A stretch of DNA of 64,000 nucleotides from Moraxella bovis (GTDB lineage: Bacteria > Pseudomonadota > Gammaproteobacteria > Pseudomonadales > Moraxellaceae), in NCBI RefSeq assembly GCF_002014975.1, contig NZ_MUXV01000022.1:62001-126000 (forward strand), given 5' to 3'. The position numbers were made by a program, and so were the translations under genes. Numbering within the stretch: the first letter of the stretch is position 1; each line of letters starts with the position of its first letter. This document shows positions 43,338 through 53,843 of this stretch, piece by piece. The notes under the pieces are model-generated. The model saw only the letters and a list, made by a program, of their open reading frames with translations, was not told the origin of the DNA and did not search any database.

Positions 43338-43380
43338 ATCATCTCATAGTATCATTTTATTATAAACCTAAGTAAAAAAT

Positions 43381-43394
43381 AATGCAATTGCATT
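43381..43394. promoter_or_regulatory. Perfect palindrome upstream of the ParA-like gene
   Basis: AATGCAATTGCATT is a perfect 14-bp palindrome, 64 bp before the ParA-like start and 43 bp before the hicA frame. It may be an operator for either divergent gene. Confidence 0.35.
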
Positions 43395-43457
43395 TACCCC
43401 TGATTTTCGGTACAATCATTCATCACCAATGACCACACGACAATTAAGGATTAATGC

Positions 43458-44165
43458 ATGCTCACCATTCTCACCGCCAACCAAAAAGGAGGCTGTGGCA
43501 AGACATCAATCAGTCTGACCCTAGCTGTCGCCTTGGCTCATGAAGGCTATAAAGTCGCCATTGCAGACGCCGACCTCCAAAAGTCCGCCTTGCGTTTTTT
43601 AAAATACCGCCCCGATGACGTCACGCCCATCATGGGCATTGACTGGCGAGACAGCGACGACATTGGTGATTTGACTAAAAAGATAGACAAAGCCAAGCCC
43701 GATGTTCTCATCATCGACGCTCCAGGGGCGGTGGCAGGCAAGCGTGCCGAACGGCTTATTGGCGAGTGTGATTTGATGTTTGTGCCGGTGTTGCCGTCCT
43801 TTTTTGACATAGACAGCACCAAGCGATTTTTAAAGAACATCGCCGACATCAAGCGAGTCAGAAAAGGCAAAGTGGACGTTCATCTCATCGCCAACCGCAT
43901 ACGTCCACAACTCATGGATGGGGGCGTGCCAAGCGACAAACTGTTGGCGATATTTGATGAGATAGGGCAACGCCCTTTGGCTTATATCAGTGAAAAAAGT
44001 GCCTACGCTCAGCTTGCCGATAACGCACTGACCATCTTTGACAAGACACAAAAGCCCTACCAAAACGCCAAAGGGCAATGGCAACCGATATTGGCACTCA
44101 TCAAAAATAAGCTGTCAGTCAGCGGCAAATGTTCGAGCATGAGTACGGACGGCAGTTGGTTTTAG
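43458..44165 (+). CDS. Orphan ParA/MinD-family ATPase
   Basis: This 235-residue deviant-Walker ATPase has ANQKGGCGKTSISLTLAVAL at residues 7-26, with the signature lysine before GG. Further motifs are VAIADADLQKSAL (Walker A' region) and VLIIDAPGAVAGKRAE (Walker B). It ends with a short Ser/Cys-rich tail. No ParB gene or parS-like array follows, so plasmid or chromosome partition is not supported by context. AAGGA precedes the ATG. The cargo is unknown. Confidence 0.85.
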   Translation: MLTILTANQKGGCGKTSISLTLAVALAHEGYKVAIADADLQKSALRFLKYRPDDVTPIMGIDWRDSDDIGDLTKKIDKAKPDVLIIDAPGAVAGKRAERLIGECDLMFVPVLPSFFDIDSTKRFLKNIADIKRVRKGKVDVHLIANRIRPQLMDGGVPSDKLLAIFDEIGQRPLAYISEKSAYAQLADNALTIFDKTQKPYQNAKGQWQPILALIKNKLSVSGKCSSMSTDGSWF

Positions 44166-44213
44166 GCTTATTTGCCCTTTTTAATATTGGCAATTTAAAT
44201 TTAACAGTCCACA

Positions 44214-44241
44214 AAAAATCCCGCCATAAGACGGGATTTTT
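44214..44241. terminator. Bidirectional terminator between the ParA-like gene and the permease gene
   Basis: AAAAATCCCG (44214-44223) pairs perfectly with CGGGATTTTT (44232-44241) around an 8-base loop, between convergent genes. Confidence 0.8.
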
Positions 44242-44254
44242 ATAAAGCAGATGA

Positions 44255-45640
44255 TTATACATCTTCTTCTTTGAATTGTGGTACAGGTTTTTTGAAGCCA
44301 CCGGTCTTGATGCCAAGCCAGATAAAGCCCAAGAATGCCCAGAACAGACCCACACCAAAGGTTGTGCTGTCCACTTCTAGCCACATCAAAAAAATACTGA
44401 TAAAGCCAATCACAGGCACCACGACATAGCTGATGATTTGCTTAGGCGTTTTAACCATCTTATCACGCACCGCATAGCGGAAAATGACCGATAGGTTTAC
44501 AAAGCTAAATGCCGTCAATGCACCAAAGCTGATTAGGTTTACCACCGTCTCCAAGCTAATAAAGCCTGCGGTCAAAGCCACACCACCTGCAATCAGAATG
44601 TTATTGACAGGGGTTAAGAATTTGGGGCTTAGCTGACCAAAGATTTTGTTGCTAATCACACCATCACGACCCATCACATACATGAGGCGAGACACGCCAG
44701 CGTGAGCCGAGATGCCAGACGCCATCACCGTTACAATGGCAAAGCCTAACACAATCGCTTGGAACGCTGAACCACCCACCAATAGTAGGATTTCGGCTTG
44801 AGTTTCGTCTACCGCTTCAAAATACAGCTCAGGGTTACTTGGCAAATAAGTCTGCATAAAGTAAGCACTAACAATAAACACCGCACCTGCAATTAGGGTG
44901 GTTAAAATCATCGCTTTTGGCAGGGTGTTTTTGACGTCTTTGGTCTCTTCGGCAAGGCTAGAAATCGAGTCAAAGCCTGTGAACGAGAAACACAAAATGG
45001 TCGCACCTGTAATTAACGCCCCCACCGAAGTCATCTCACTCCAAAACGGCTGTAAGCTCCACAGCTCATAGATGTCTTCTGGATTGGTGTTGGCGGCGTA
45101 CTCTGCCATCTGCAATTTGCTATAAATCAGGTAGGTAAAGACGGCAATCACAAGCAGCTGCACTGCCACAATCCAACTGTTAAAGTAGGCAACGGTTTTT
45201 GAGCCAAAGATATTGACCACTGTCATCAGCCCCGTCAGACCAAGTACCCACACCCAGTGGTTCACTGCAGGGAATAGAGCTTCAAGATACAGCACGGCAA
45301 GGATAATGTTTACCATGGGCGAGAGCAGATAATCAAGCCAGCTTGACCAACCGACCATAAAACCCATAGACGGGTTAATCGCTTTTTGGGTATAAGTATA
45401 GGCAGAGCCTGATGATGGATAGGCACGAATCATATGCCCATAACTGATAGATGTTAGCAAAATGGCAAACAGTGCAAAAAGATAAGACATCGGCACGTGT
45501 CCACCACTATCACGGGAGACCATACCAAAAGTATCAAGCAAAGTCATCGGCTGAATATAAGCCAAACCAATGATGATGACGTGCCATAGACCAAGATTTC
45601 GCCGCAATTTTGCAGCTTGGGTAGTAACAGGTGTACTCAA
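44255..45640 (-). CDS. puuP: APC-family permease, PuuP-like putrescine importer
   Basis: This 461-residue APC-superfamily transporter has about 12 membrane helices. It resembles PuuP closely: LWHVIIIGLAYIQPMTLLDT, GHVPMSYLFALFA, SGSAYTYTQKAINPSMGFMV, ATILCFSFTGFDSISSLAEET and SRLMYVMGRDGVI are in matching order. The start is TTG at 45640, with GGAGG 8 bases upstream; the ATG at 45715 has no ribosome binding site. Putrescine is the likely substrate, inferred from similarity only. A terminator follows. Confidence 0.82.
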   Translation of the reverse strand: MSTPVTTQAAKLRRNLGLWHVIIIGLAYIQPMTLLDTFGMVSRDSGGHVPMSYLFALFAILLTSISYGHMIRAYPSSGSAYTYTQKAINPSMGFMVGWSSWLDYLLSPMVNIILAVLYLEALFPAVNHWVWVLGLTGLMTVVNIFGSKTVAYFNSWIVAVQLLVIAVFTYLIYSKLQMAEYAANTNPEDIYELWSLQPFWSEMTSVGALITGATILCFSFTGFDSISSLAEETKDVKNTLPKAMILTTLIAGAVFIVSAYFMQTYLPSNPELYFEAVDETQAEILLLVGGSAFQAIVLGFAIVTVMASGISAHAGVSRLMYVMGRDGVISNKIFGQLSPKFLTPVNNILIAGGVALTAGFISLETVVNLISFGALTAFSFVNLSVIFRYAVRDKMVKTPKQIISYVVVPVIGFISIFLMWLEVDSTTFGVGLFWAFLGFIWLGIKTGGFKKPVPQFKEEDV

Positions 45641-45949
45641 CGTAGAGTCCTCCAAAAAGCGTGCGTAAACGCAAAACTTCAGAAAAGGCGTTGGGGGTGC
45701 TAATACTGTTATCAAACGTACTTTTGGCAGATAAAATCTGTTAGCGGGCGTGTTTGAGATTTGATTAAGCTATCAACTCCGAGTTAAAAAATGATTGACC
45801 GAAATGGCAATCTCTTTGCAAATTTTTACAGACGTAAAAAACGGCTAATTTTACCCCAAAAATTGACCCATGCCAATGCGTTTTTAAAAATTTCATTTAT
45901 ATCTAACAAGATTTTTGTAACATTGATGGGTTTTTAATCAAAAAAATCC

Positions 45950-46017
45950 ACATAAAAAGTAAGTCTTTATTTCTAAAATATGTCTAAGTTGTAAATAGTG
46001 TTATCAAGCACGCCCTA
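45950..46017. mobile_element. Lone end of the inverted-repeat element family
   Basis: On the reverse strand this reads TAGGGCGTGCTTGATAACAC, then TTTTAGAAATAAA, matching the left end of the copy at 19531. No matching second end is visible nearby, so it is a fragment. It lies in the 512-bp gap before ligA, which otherwise holds a short palindromic GCAAATTGCAATTTGC (46071-46086), related to the dispersed repeat at 40063, and AT-rich sequence. Confidence 0.5.
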
Positions 46018-46152
46018 GGTAAGCGGTTTTGACATGATAAATTTGTCATGATTTGACAGAATATCGTAGGGGCAAATTGCAATTTGCCCTATCTGATTTT
46101 AAAACAACAATTTACCAAACGTTTTCAACTTTTATCAATACATAACCAATCC

Positions 46153-48234
<2,082 letters not shown>

Positions 48235-48284
48235 TTAGGATTTTAATTGAATAATTTAAAAATAGGTAAATTTTAACGTTTAAA

Positions 48285-48313
48285 AAACCGCCCTATCAAA
48301 GACGGCTTTTCAA
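48285..48313 (-). terminator. Possible zipA terminator
   Basis: On the minus strand AAAAGCCG and CGGTTTTTT can pair across a short interrupted loop and run into T residues, just after the zipA stop. The stem is imperfect. Confidence 0.45.
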
Positions 48314-48323
48314 TCATGGTTGA

Positions 48324-49202
48324 TTAACGGTAATCGGCAACTTTGGCACGCAGTTTTGCCAAATACGCCCCGTCTAAGATATAGCCTTCATCATCATGCA
48401 CATCGGCATTGATGTCTTTGGCTATCATCTGAGCGACCGACACCATGCTGTCAAAACCACGCAAGGCATGGGGGTGTGGCAAAGACAAGAACAACGATAA
48501 TGCACTAAAATGACTGTCAGTTAAGGTGTTCAAATCAAAGCCTTCCACCGAACCGTCATAGCCCACACCCAACATGCTAAACCACAGCTTGCCCGTGCCG
48601 TCTTCACGCTCATAACGATGATACATGTTCATCACGCCATATTTTAGCCCATAGGCTCTAACGATATCAAGCACCGCCCTGCCTGAGAGTCCATTGTATT
48701 GGTCTTTGGGGGTGATGACGACCGTGACTGTCTCTTGGGCGTTGAGCAAGGGGTCGTTGTCTTGGTCAAAGGCTTGCTGTTCTTCGAGATGACGGTCAAG
48801 CACAGGCGAGTTTTGGACAAAGTCACTTGACGGCTCGGTAAACCGCTCTTTTTTAATGGGTTCATCGGCTAGTATGTCGGCACCATCATCTTGGGGGGCG
48901 TTATGAGCATTAGGGTCTTGGCTTGCGACCATGGCAAGGCTTGACAGAGCGTCCGCTTTGGCCTCATCAGCCAGCTCTCGCCCTGATTTGACAGGCTTGG
49001 CACTGACCGTCTCATTTTGGCTCTGCGTCCCCACCGATAATGCCGACTGCCCCCGCTCATCTCGGGGCAAAATCGGCAAACCGTCCTTGTACGCCAATGT
49101 CTTGGTATCGCCTTCAAAATCCTTGGCAAGCATACTGCGGATAATCAACCACAGCCCCAGCAAAATGACCAATACAACGACTATCGTCAAAAAAGTACTC
49201 AT
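48324..49202 (-). CDS. zipA: Cell division protein ZipA
   Basis: ZipA anchors FtsZ to the membrane with FtsA. The 292 residues have one N-terminal membrane helix (MSTFLTIVVVLVILLGLWLI), a charged, flexible linker rich in Asp, Glu, Ala and Pro (about residues 25-150), and a C-terminal FtsZ-binding domain with TVVITPKDQYNGLSGRA, GMNMYHRYE-like VMNMYHRYEREDGT, LWFSMLGVGYDG and SLPHPHALRGFD. I start at the ATG 49202; a TTG at 49217 is in frame. Being next to ligA is the usual gammaproteobacterial order. Confidence 0.92.
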   Translation of the reverse strand: MSTFLTIVVVLVILLGLWLIIRSMLAKDFEGDTKTLAYKDGLPILPRDERGQSALSVGTQSQNETVSAKPVKSGRELADEAKADALSSLAMVASQDPNAHNAPQDDGADILADEPIKKERFTEPSSDFVQNSPVLDRHLEEQQAFDQDNDPLLNAQETVTVVITPKDQYNGLSGRAVLDIVRAYGLKYGVMNMYHRYEREDGTGKLWFSMLGVGYDGSVEGFDLNTLTDSHFSALSLFLSLPHPHALRGFDSMVSVAQMIAKDINADVHDDEGYILDGAYLAKLRAKVADYR

Positions 49203-49328
49203 AGCACCAAATTCCAAAAATCTTTTTCAAATAAATTTTGTTAGTTTATCACGCCTGCTTGATTTAGTCATCTATTTTGGCGGTAAAATTTTGGCATTTG
49301 GGCATAAAATTGGCATAGCAAAGCACAC

Positions 49329-50291
49329 TTACAAATACCGCCCCACCATGTCCGCCATGAGCTTGATATGTAACTCATCGATATTTAGAGCAGGGATATA
49401 CTCATACGACTTACCGCCAGCGTTGATAAAGTTATCACGGTTCTCCACCGCCAGCTCTTCTAAGGTCTCCAAGCAGTCAGCAGAAAAAGCAGGGCTTAGC
49501 ACTTGCACCGACATGCCTTGATTGCCCCATTCAGTCAGAAGCTCATCGGTGTAGGGTTTTAGCCATTCTTGGGCTCCAAAGCGTGATTGGAAACTTATCG
49601 CCCATTCGTGTGTGCCAAGTCCTAGCTCGCTTGCCACTAGCACTGCTGTTTTACGACACTCATCGGCATAAGGGTCGCCCTTGTCAGCATAGGGCTTAGG
49701 AATGCCGTGAAAGCTCATGAGTAGCCTGTCCGCTCGCCCATGCTGTGCCCAAAATTTGCGGATACTGTCCGCCAACGCCTGTATGTATAACGGGTGGTCG
49801 TGATAATCTCTGGTAAACTGCACGGCGGGCATATTACGCTTTTTCATGCAGTACTCCGCCACTTTATCAAACACCGCCCCTGTGGTCGTTGCCGAATATT
49901 GTGGGTACAACGAAAAGACGATAAAGTCATCATAGCCTTTATCTTGTAAATCCGCCATGACCACCTTGATGTTAGGATTGCCATAAGTAGTCGCAGGGAC
50001 AACAGGGATGTTTTTGCCCTGCTTGGCAAGGTGGTCTTCAAGCAGGCTTGCTTGCTGTTTTAAAATCGCTAGCAGGGGTGAGCCGTCTTTTGTCCATACG
50101 CTTTGATACGCATGAGCGACACGTTTGGGACGGGTGGTTAATACAAACAGATTAAGGATAATTTGCCAAATAAAGGGTGGAATCTCAATCACCCGAGTAT
50201 CGGACAAAAACTCACGCAAATAACGGCGAACGCCCTGTGGGGTTGGTTCGTCAGGCGTGCCTAGATTGACAAGGATAATGGCGGTTTTCAT
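49329..50291 (-). CDS. hemH: Ferrochelatase HemH
   Basis: Ferrochelatase inserts ferrous iron into protoporphyrin IX, the last step of heme synthesis. The 320 residues match the bacterial form. The N-terminal ILVNLGTPDEPTPQGVRRYL is diagnostic. The catalytic His lies in LLMSFHGIPKPYADKGDPY near residue 196, with the Glu in FSADCLETLEELAVENR (short parts). It could supply heme to the CcmCDE system of this window. It is a single-gene unit. Confidence 0.96.
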   Translation of the reverse strand: MKTAIILVNLGTPDEPTPQGVRRYLREFLSDTRVIEIPPFIWQIILNLFVLTTRPKRVAHAYQSVWTKDGSPLLAILKQQASLLEDHLAKQGKNIPVVPATTYGNPNIKVVMADLQDKGYDDFIVFSLYPQYSATTTGAVFDKVAEYCMKKRNMPAVQFTRDYHDHPLYIQALADSIRKFWAQHGRADRLLMSFHGIPKPYADKGDPYADECRKTAVLVASELGLGTHEWAISFQSRFGAQEWLKPYTDELLTEWGNQGMSVQVLSPAFSADCLETLEELAVENRDNFINAGGKSYEYIPALNIDELHIKLMADMVGRYL

Positions 50292-50424
50292 GAATGTTTA
50301 TCATTTAAAAGTTTAACTTAGTTTATCATTTTTTGGAAAAATTGCGAGAATTATTTGATAAATTTTATCATTGAGAAATTTAATGAAATTTTAATCATCT
50401 TTGGATAATCTCATAAAATCCCAA

Positions 50425-50604
50425 TCACTCATTTTTATCAATCACATGACCCCATTTGGCATCATAATCCGCTTTTTGCATTTTATAAATTTCAAATACA
50501 CACAGCTCATCACAGCCATTATCACAGCATTCATAATCTTCGGGCGGTTCGGGTGGGGGTGGAATGCCGTTTGGGATTTCGGTTTCTAATGAATGGTCGC
50601 TCAT
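50425..50604 (-). CDS. Oxidoreductase-like (PF09791-type) small protein
   Basis: This 59-residue frame starts at ATG 50604 with GGAG upstream. It reads IPNGIPPPPEPPEDYECC, then DNGCDELCVFEIYKMQ and KADYDAKW. The PPPPEPP stretch followed by CC, C and C spacing matches the short oxidoreductase-like domain found in many proteobacteria and in mitochondria. Four cysteines could bind a metal. It is upstream of hemH on the same strand with a 133-bp gap. Its function is unknown. Confidence 0.75.
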   Translation of the reverse strand: MSDHSLETEIPNGIPPPPEPPEDYECCDNGCDELCVFEIYKMQKADYDAKWGHVIDKNE

Positions 50605-50714
50605 AATGGTCTCCGCGGTTTAGGTAAATGATTTTTGATAATTGTTTTGATAAATGGTATTATAACCCCTAATTTAAGCCTTTTTAAACTTTTTAAACAA
50701 ATAAAAGCCACATC

Positions 50715-51032
50715 ATGAACACCCAAACCGCCCTAACCCATGCCCTAACCGCCCTGCACCCCACGCACATAACCTTAGATAACGAAAGTCATATGCACGC
50801 AGGGTACTTTGACGGTAAAGAGAGTCATTTTAAACTCATCATCGTCAGTGATGAATTTGTCGGCAAACGTCTGGCGTCTCGTCATCAGCTTGTCTATGGT
50901 TTGGTCAATCCCTATCTGACCACACAAGGCGGTACGGTACACGCCCTTGCCATTCACGCCTACACGCCTGATGAATTGGCAAGCCTATCATCTGCCCCAA
51001 ACAGCCCCAACTGTGCCGGACAAAATAAATAA
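50715..51032 (+). CDS. bolA: BolA-family protein
   Basis: BolA proteins pair with monothiol glutaredoxins to bind [2Fe-2S] clusters; some also regulate genes of cell shape and stress. The 105 residues show the class II KH-like fold. HITLDNESHMHAG is near residue 18, FKLIIVSDEFVGKRLASRHQLVYGL covers the helix-turn-helix-like core (short parts) and VHALAIHAYTPDE ends the domain. The conserved His in VHALAIH and the signature FxGxxxxxRHR-like FVGKRLASRH are present. Confidence 0.92.
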   Translation: MNTQTALTHALTALHPTHITLDNESHMHAGYFDGKESHFKLIIVSDEFVGKRLASRHQLVYGLVNPYLTTQGGTVHALAIHAYTPDELASLSSAPNSPNCAGQNK

Positions 51033-51078
51033 TCCCAGCCTTTATACTTTACACACCCTTTTTAAAATAGGTATCTTT

Positions 51079-51471
51079 ATGAAAAAAACACTCATCTTAC
51101 TGACAGTTGTCGCTGTCGCTCTCACAGGCTGTGCCACCACCAACATCGCTCCCCAATACGTCAATCCTGCCAATTATCAAGGCCATGATTGCACCGTTTT
51201 ACAAAGCGAAGTGGCTCGCATTAGCCAAACCGCCAAAGCCACCGAAAATCAAAACATCGGACTGTCCGCCACAGGTATCGGCATTGGTCTTGCTGGCGGT
51301 CGTGGCGGTATCTACCCAACCATCAGTGTGGGGGCAGGGCTTGGCAGTGGGGCAAGACAAGCCAAAACCAACACCCTAGCCAAACTCTATGGCGAGCATG
51401 ATGCGATGATTGTCGCCGCCCGCCAAAAAGGCTGTGCTTTTGCTCAAAATGTCAAGATTTATGGCGAGTAA
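51079..51471 (+). CDS. Putative glycine-rich lipoprotein
   Basis: This 130-residue protein has a signal peptide ending in lipobox VALTGC with the lipidated Cys at residue 17 or 18. The mature part has VNPANYQGHDCTVLQSEVAR with a second Cys, then a glycine-rich hydrophobic stretch (GIGIGLAGGRGGIYP and VGAGLGSGA), a KLYGEHDAMIVAARQKGC helix and a third Cys. It looks like the metal ABC / glycine-zipper lipoprotein type but I do not recognise a named family. The start at 51079 is inside a longer frame that opens at 50947 and overlaps bolA. Confidence 0.72.
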   Translation: MKKTLILLTVVAVALTGCATTNIAPQYVNPANYQGHDCTVLQSEVARISQTAKATENQNIGLSATGIGIGLAGGRGGIYPTISVGAGLGSGARQAKTNTLAKLYGEHDAMIVAARQKGCAFAQNVKIYGE

Positions 51472-51472
51472 T

Positions 51473-51583
51473 TAGAGCGTATCTGCCTTTTATATTTGCA
51501 ATAAAAAACAAGATTTGGTCATGTAGTTTATTTCTACAATATTTCTAAAATTTACATTATGTGATAAAGGCTCAACACGCTCT
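51473..51583. mobile_element. Short inverted-repeat element (MITE-like), copy 6, minimal
   Basis: This is about 111 bp from TAGAGCGTATCTGCC to CTCAACACGCTCT. It retains ATATTTGCAATAAAAAACA and TTTGGTCAT from the family ends but lacks the inner palindrome. One terminal TA is missing on the right (TG). It starts 2 bp after the lipoprotein stop codon. Confidence 0.6.
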
Positions 51584-51601
51584 GGTTAAAAAGGACTGAC
51601 C

Positions 51602-52495
51602 ATGCCCTGCGTAAACGCCCCCAACACCCAAAACCTATTTTCCATGATAGGCTTAGTCATCGGCTGTGTACTGTTTGGGCTTGGCAGTCTGATTGTCGCC
51701 CATGTGGATGGCGTGGGGGCGTATGCCATGGCGTTTTGGCGACTGAGTGTGTCGGCACTCATATTTTTATCGCTTGCCCTGATATTTCGCCAGCCGTTTC
51801 CTAGTTCACGCCGTGAGGTCATCTTGGCACTCATCTCAGGCGGTGCGTTGGGGCTTGATTTGGGGCTTTGGCATGAGAGCATCTATGCCGTAGGGCCGGG
51901 TATTTCTACTTTATTAAATAGCTTGCAGATTTTCTTTTTGGCATTCATCGCCTTTCTTTGGTTTGGCGAAAAACAGACCAAATTACAACTGTTTAGCCTG
52001 GTACTTGCGTCGATTGGCGTGGCACTCATCGCAAGCCCTGAGTTTGCCCACAACTCGTCCGCTTTGTGGGGTTTTGTGTCGGGGATTTTGTCAGGGGTGT
52101 TTTTGGCGGTGTCCATGTCCTTTGTCAGACGCACGCATGAAGTGGCAGATGTGGCGATTTTTCCCATGATGACTTTGGTGGGCGTGGGCGGTGCGTTGGC
52201 TCTGTTGCCACTCATGCTGATGTTTGATATGAGCAAAATCATGCCAACCACACTGCCCGAATGGGGCTGGATATTGGTCTATGGGGCGGTCATGCAGTGC
52301 ATGGCGTGGGGGCTGATTGCGTATTCTATCCCAAAAATCGCCTTGTCTTTGACGGGGCTGTTGCTTTTGACTGAACCTGTTGCCACGCTCATTATTGATT
52401 ATTTTTGGCTAGATAAACCAATTAACGCCATGCAATGGGGTGGGGCGTTTTTGGTAATGTTTGCCATTTATTTGGGTTCGCCTAGAAAGGGGTAG
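51602..52495 (+). CDS. EamA-family (DMT) transporter
   Basis: This 297-residue drug/metabolite transporter superfamily protein has ten membrane helices in two EamA halves. The first half has AYAMAFWRLSVSALIFL, then GGALGLDLGLWHESIY and GISTLLNSLQIFFLA; the second has VLASIGVALIASP, SFVRRTHEVADVAIFP, and a C-terminal LLLLTEPVATLIIDYFW. The family exports amino acids, nucleobases or cofactors, or imports them; the substrate cannot be predicted. A very strong hairpin ends the unit. Confidence 0.85.
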   Translation: MPCVNAPNTQNLFSMIGLVIGCVLFGLGSLIVAHVDGVGAYAMAFWRLSVSALIFLSLALIFRQPFPSSRREVILALISGGALGLDLGLWHESIYAVGPGISTLLNSLQIFFLAFIAFLWFGEKQTKLQLFSLVLASIGVALIASPEFAHNSSALWGFVSGILSGVFLAVSMSFVRRTHEVADVAIFPMMTLVGVGGALALLPLMLMFDMSKIMPTTLPEWGWILVYGAVMQCMAWGLIAYSIPKIALSLTGLLLLTEPVATLIIDYFWLDKPINAMQWGGAFLVMFAIYLGSPRKG

Positions 52496-52500
52496 TTAAA

Positions 52501-52549
52501 AAAACGGCAGTAAATTGGGCAAGGAATTTACCCAATTTACTGCCGTTTT
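52501..52549. terminator. Strong bidirectional terminator between eamA and the DUF302 gene
   Basis: A perfect 19-bp stem pairs AAAACGGCAGTAAATTGGG (52501-52519) with its complement (52531-52549), with an 11-base loop. A and T runs lie outside both arms. It is between convergent genes. Confidence 0.85.
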
Positions 52550-52552
52550 GAA

Positions 52553-53029
52553 TTATTGCCCCAACACCGTTTTAATCAACTTTTCGGCATTGGCAAGGGT
52601 ATTTGCCACATCAGATGGCTGTATTTGACTGCCTTTAATCAGCTGATTGGCAGGGGTGTAGATGACTTGCACTTGTCCGTTTGTTTCGGTGATGAGTACT
52701 TTTAAGGGCAGTACCAAGGCAAACCCAGGGTCTTTTTGCATGAGTGGCGTACCTGCTTTGGGGTTGCCGTAGATAAGGACGGTGGCAGGTTGCATGTTCA
52801 TGCCAACTTCTTGGGCAGATTTGGCGTGGTCAATGACGGCAAATACGGTCATACCTTTGCTTTCAATGGTGGATTTTAGGCGATGAACGGTGGTATCAAA
52901 ATCATAAGAGCTGATTAGGGTGGTGTGAGTCATGGCGGTGGCTTTTGTGGGTTCGTGAACAGGATTGGTGGTGGCACACGCACCGAGCGATAAGGCTAGG
53001 GCGAGCAGGGGTAGGGCGAATATTTTCAT
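52553..53029 (-). CDS. DUF302-domain lipoprotein
   Basis: This 158-residue protein has a signal peptide with lipobox SLGAC (Cys at residue 18). A DUF302 domain follows: YDFDTTVHRLKSTIESKGMTVFAVIDHA near residues 43-70 (short pieces), ATVLIYGNPKAGTPLM and PGFALVLPLKVLI. DUF302 proteins have a small alpha/beta fold of unknown role. A possible ribosome binding site (GGAAATTATC) precedes the ATG. It is monocistronic. Confidence 0.85.
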   Translation of the reverse strand: MKIFALPLLALALSLGACATTNPVHEPTKATAMTHTTLISSYDFDTTVHRLKSTIESKGMTVFAVIDHAKSAQEVGMNMQPATVLIYGNPKAGTPLMQKDPGFALVLPLKVLITETNGQVQVIYTPANQLIKGSQIQPSDVANTLANAEKLIKTVLGQ

Positions 53030-53114
53030 GATAATTTCCTAAAAATAAAAATATCCTAACACTAAATGAGATGAAAAGAAAGCCAAAAATTTTAGTAAAA
53101 TTTTAAAAAAATAC

Positions 53115-53142
53115 TTGCAAATGCCAAAAATATGTATATAAT
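53115..53142 (+). promoter_or_regulatory. Promoter of tRNA-Trp (and probably secE-nusG)
   Basis: TTGCAA (53115-53120) and TATAAT (53137-53142) are separated by 16 bp. The tRNA begins 19 bp downstream. Confidence 0.65.
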
Positions 53143-53161
53143 AGCAGTCCTTAACACCCTT

Positions 53162-53237
53162 AGGCGACTGGCTCAATTGGTAGAGCAGCGGACTCCAAAT
53201 CCGCAGGTTGGGGGTTCGAGTCCCTCGTCGCCTGCCA
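53162..53237 (+). tRNA. tRNA-Trp (CCA anticodon)
   Basis: The 76-nt sequence folds as a cloverleaf: acceptor AGGCGAC pairs with GTCGCCT, with 3' GCCA. The D-arm contains TTGGTAGAGC, the anticodon loop reads CTCCAAA with CCA at its centre, and the T-arm has GGTTCGAGTCC. The CCA end is encoded. Its place before secE-nusG is conserved in gammaproteobacteria, supporting the identity. Confidence 0.97.
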
Positions 53238-53294
53238 TCTTTTTATTTCCCCTTTTTTTAATCATCACTTCCTTATTTTAAGGAAACCTTTTGC

Positions 53295-53804
53295 ATGAGC
53301 GACAATAAGAATAATCCCCAAAACGACACCAAAAGCGATTTAGAAACTCGCTTGGCAGACGCCAAAGCCACTGCCGAGAGTCTACTAAATAAACGCAAAG
53401 CCGTTGTCGTCTCCGAAGAAAATGTCGTTGATGTGGCAACCACTCGCTCTGGCGTGGATATCGTGCTGTGGCTCATCGCCATTGTTGCTTTGATTAGCTC
53501 TACACTCATTTCTACCTATTTGCCACGTTATTGGGCACCTGCCACTGAGTCAATCACTCAGCTACTTATCACAGCAGGACTTGTATTGTTAGCGGTGATT
53601 TGTCTTGCTTTTACCCATCAAGGGCGAGCCTTTAATGTATTGCTAAAAGATGCAGGCATTGAGCTTCGCCGTGTGACATGGCCGACCAAAAACGAGACCT
53701 TTAAATACACATGGCAGGTCATTGTGGTGATGATTATCGTGGGTTTTATCGTATGGCTACTGGATAATTTATTTAATTATCTGCTTGGGTTTATTTTGCA
53801 TTAA
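53295..53804 (+). CDS. secE: Preprotein translocase subunit SecE
   Basis: SecE is the essential clamp of the SecYEG channel. At 169 residues it is longer than the E. coli form (127) with a charged N-terminal stretch (DNKNNPQNDTKSDLE near the start). Membrane helices lie about 54-74, 82-104 and 140-162. The conserved cytoplasmic amphipathic segment is GIELRRVTWPTKNETFKYTW. It lies between tRNA-Trp and nusG as usual. Confidence 0.95.
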   Translation: MSDNKNNPQNDTKSDLETRLADAKATAESLLNKRKAVVVSEENVVDVATTRSGVDIVLWLIAIVALISSTLISTYLPRYWAPATESITQLLITAGLVLLAVICLAFTHQGRAFNVLLKDAGIELRRVTWPTKNETFKYTWQVIVVMIIVGFIVWLLDNLFNYLLGFILH

Positions 53805-53843
53805 TCTTATCTCTTATCGGCTTATATCATTAGGAAAATCATC

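Noticed and set aside
50401..50589. Plus-strand open frame of 62 codons
   Set aside because: It is antisense to the cysteine-rich 59-codon gene, has no ribosome site and no recognisable motif.
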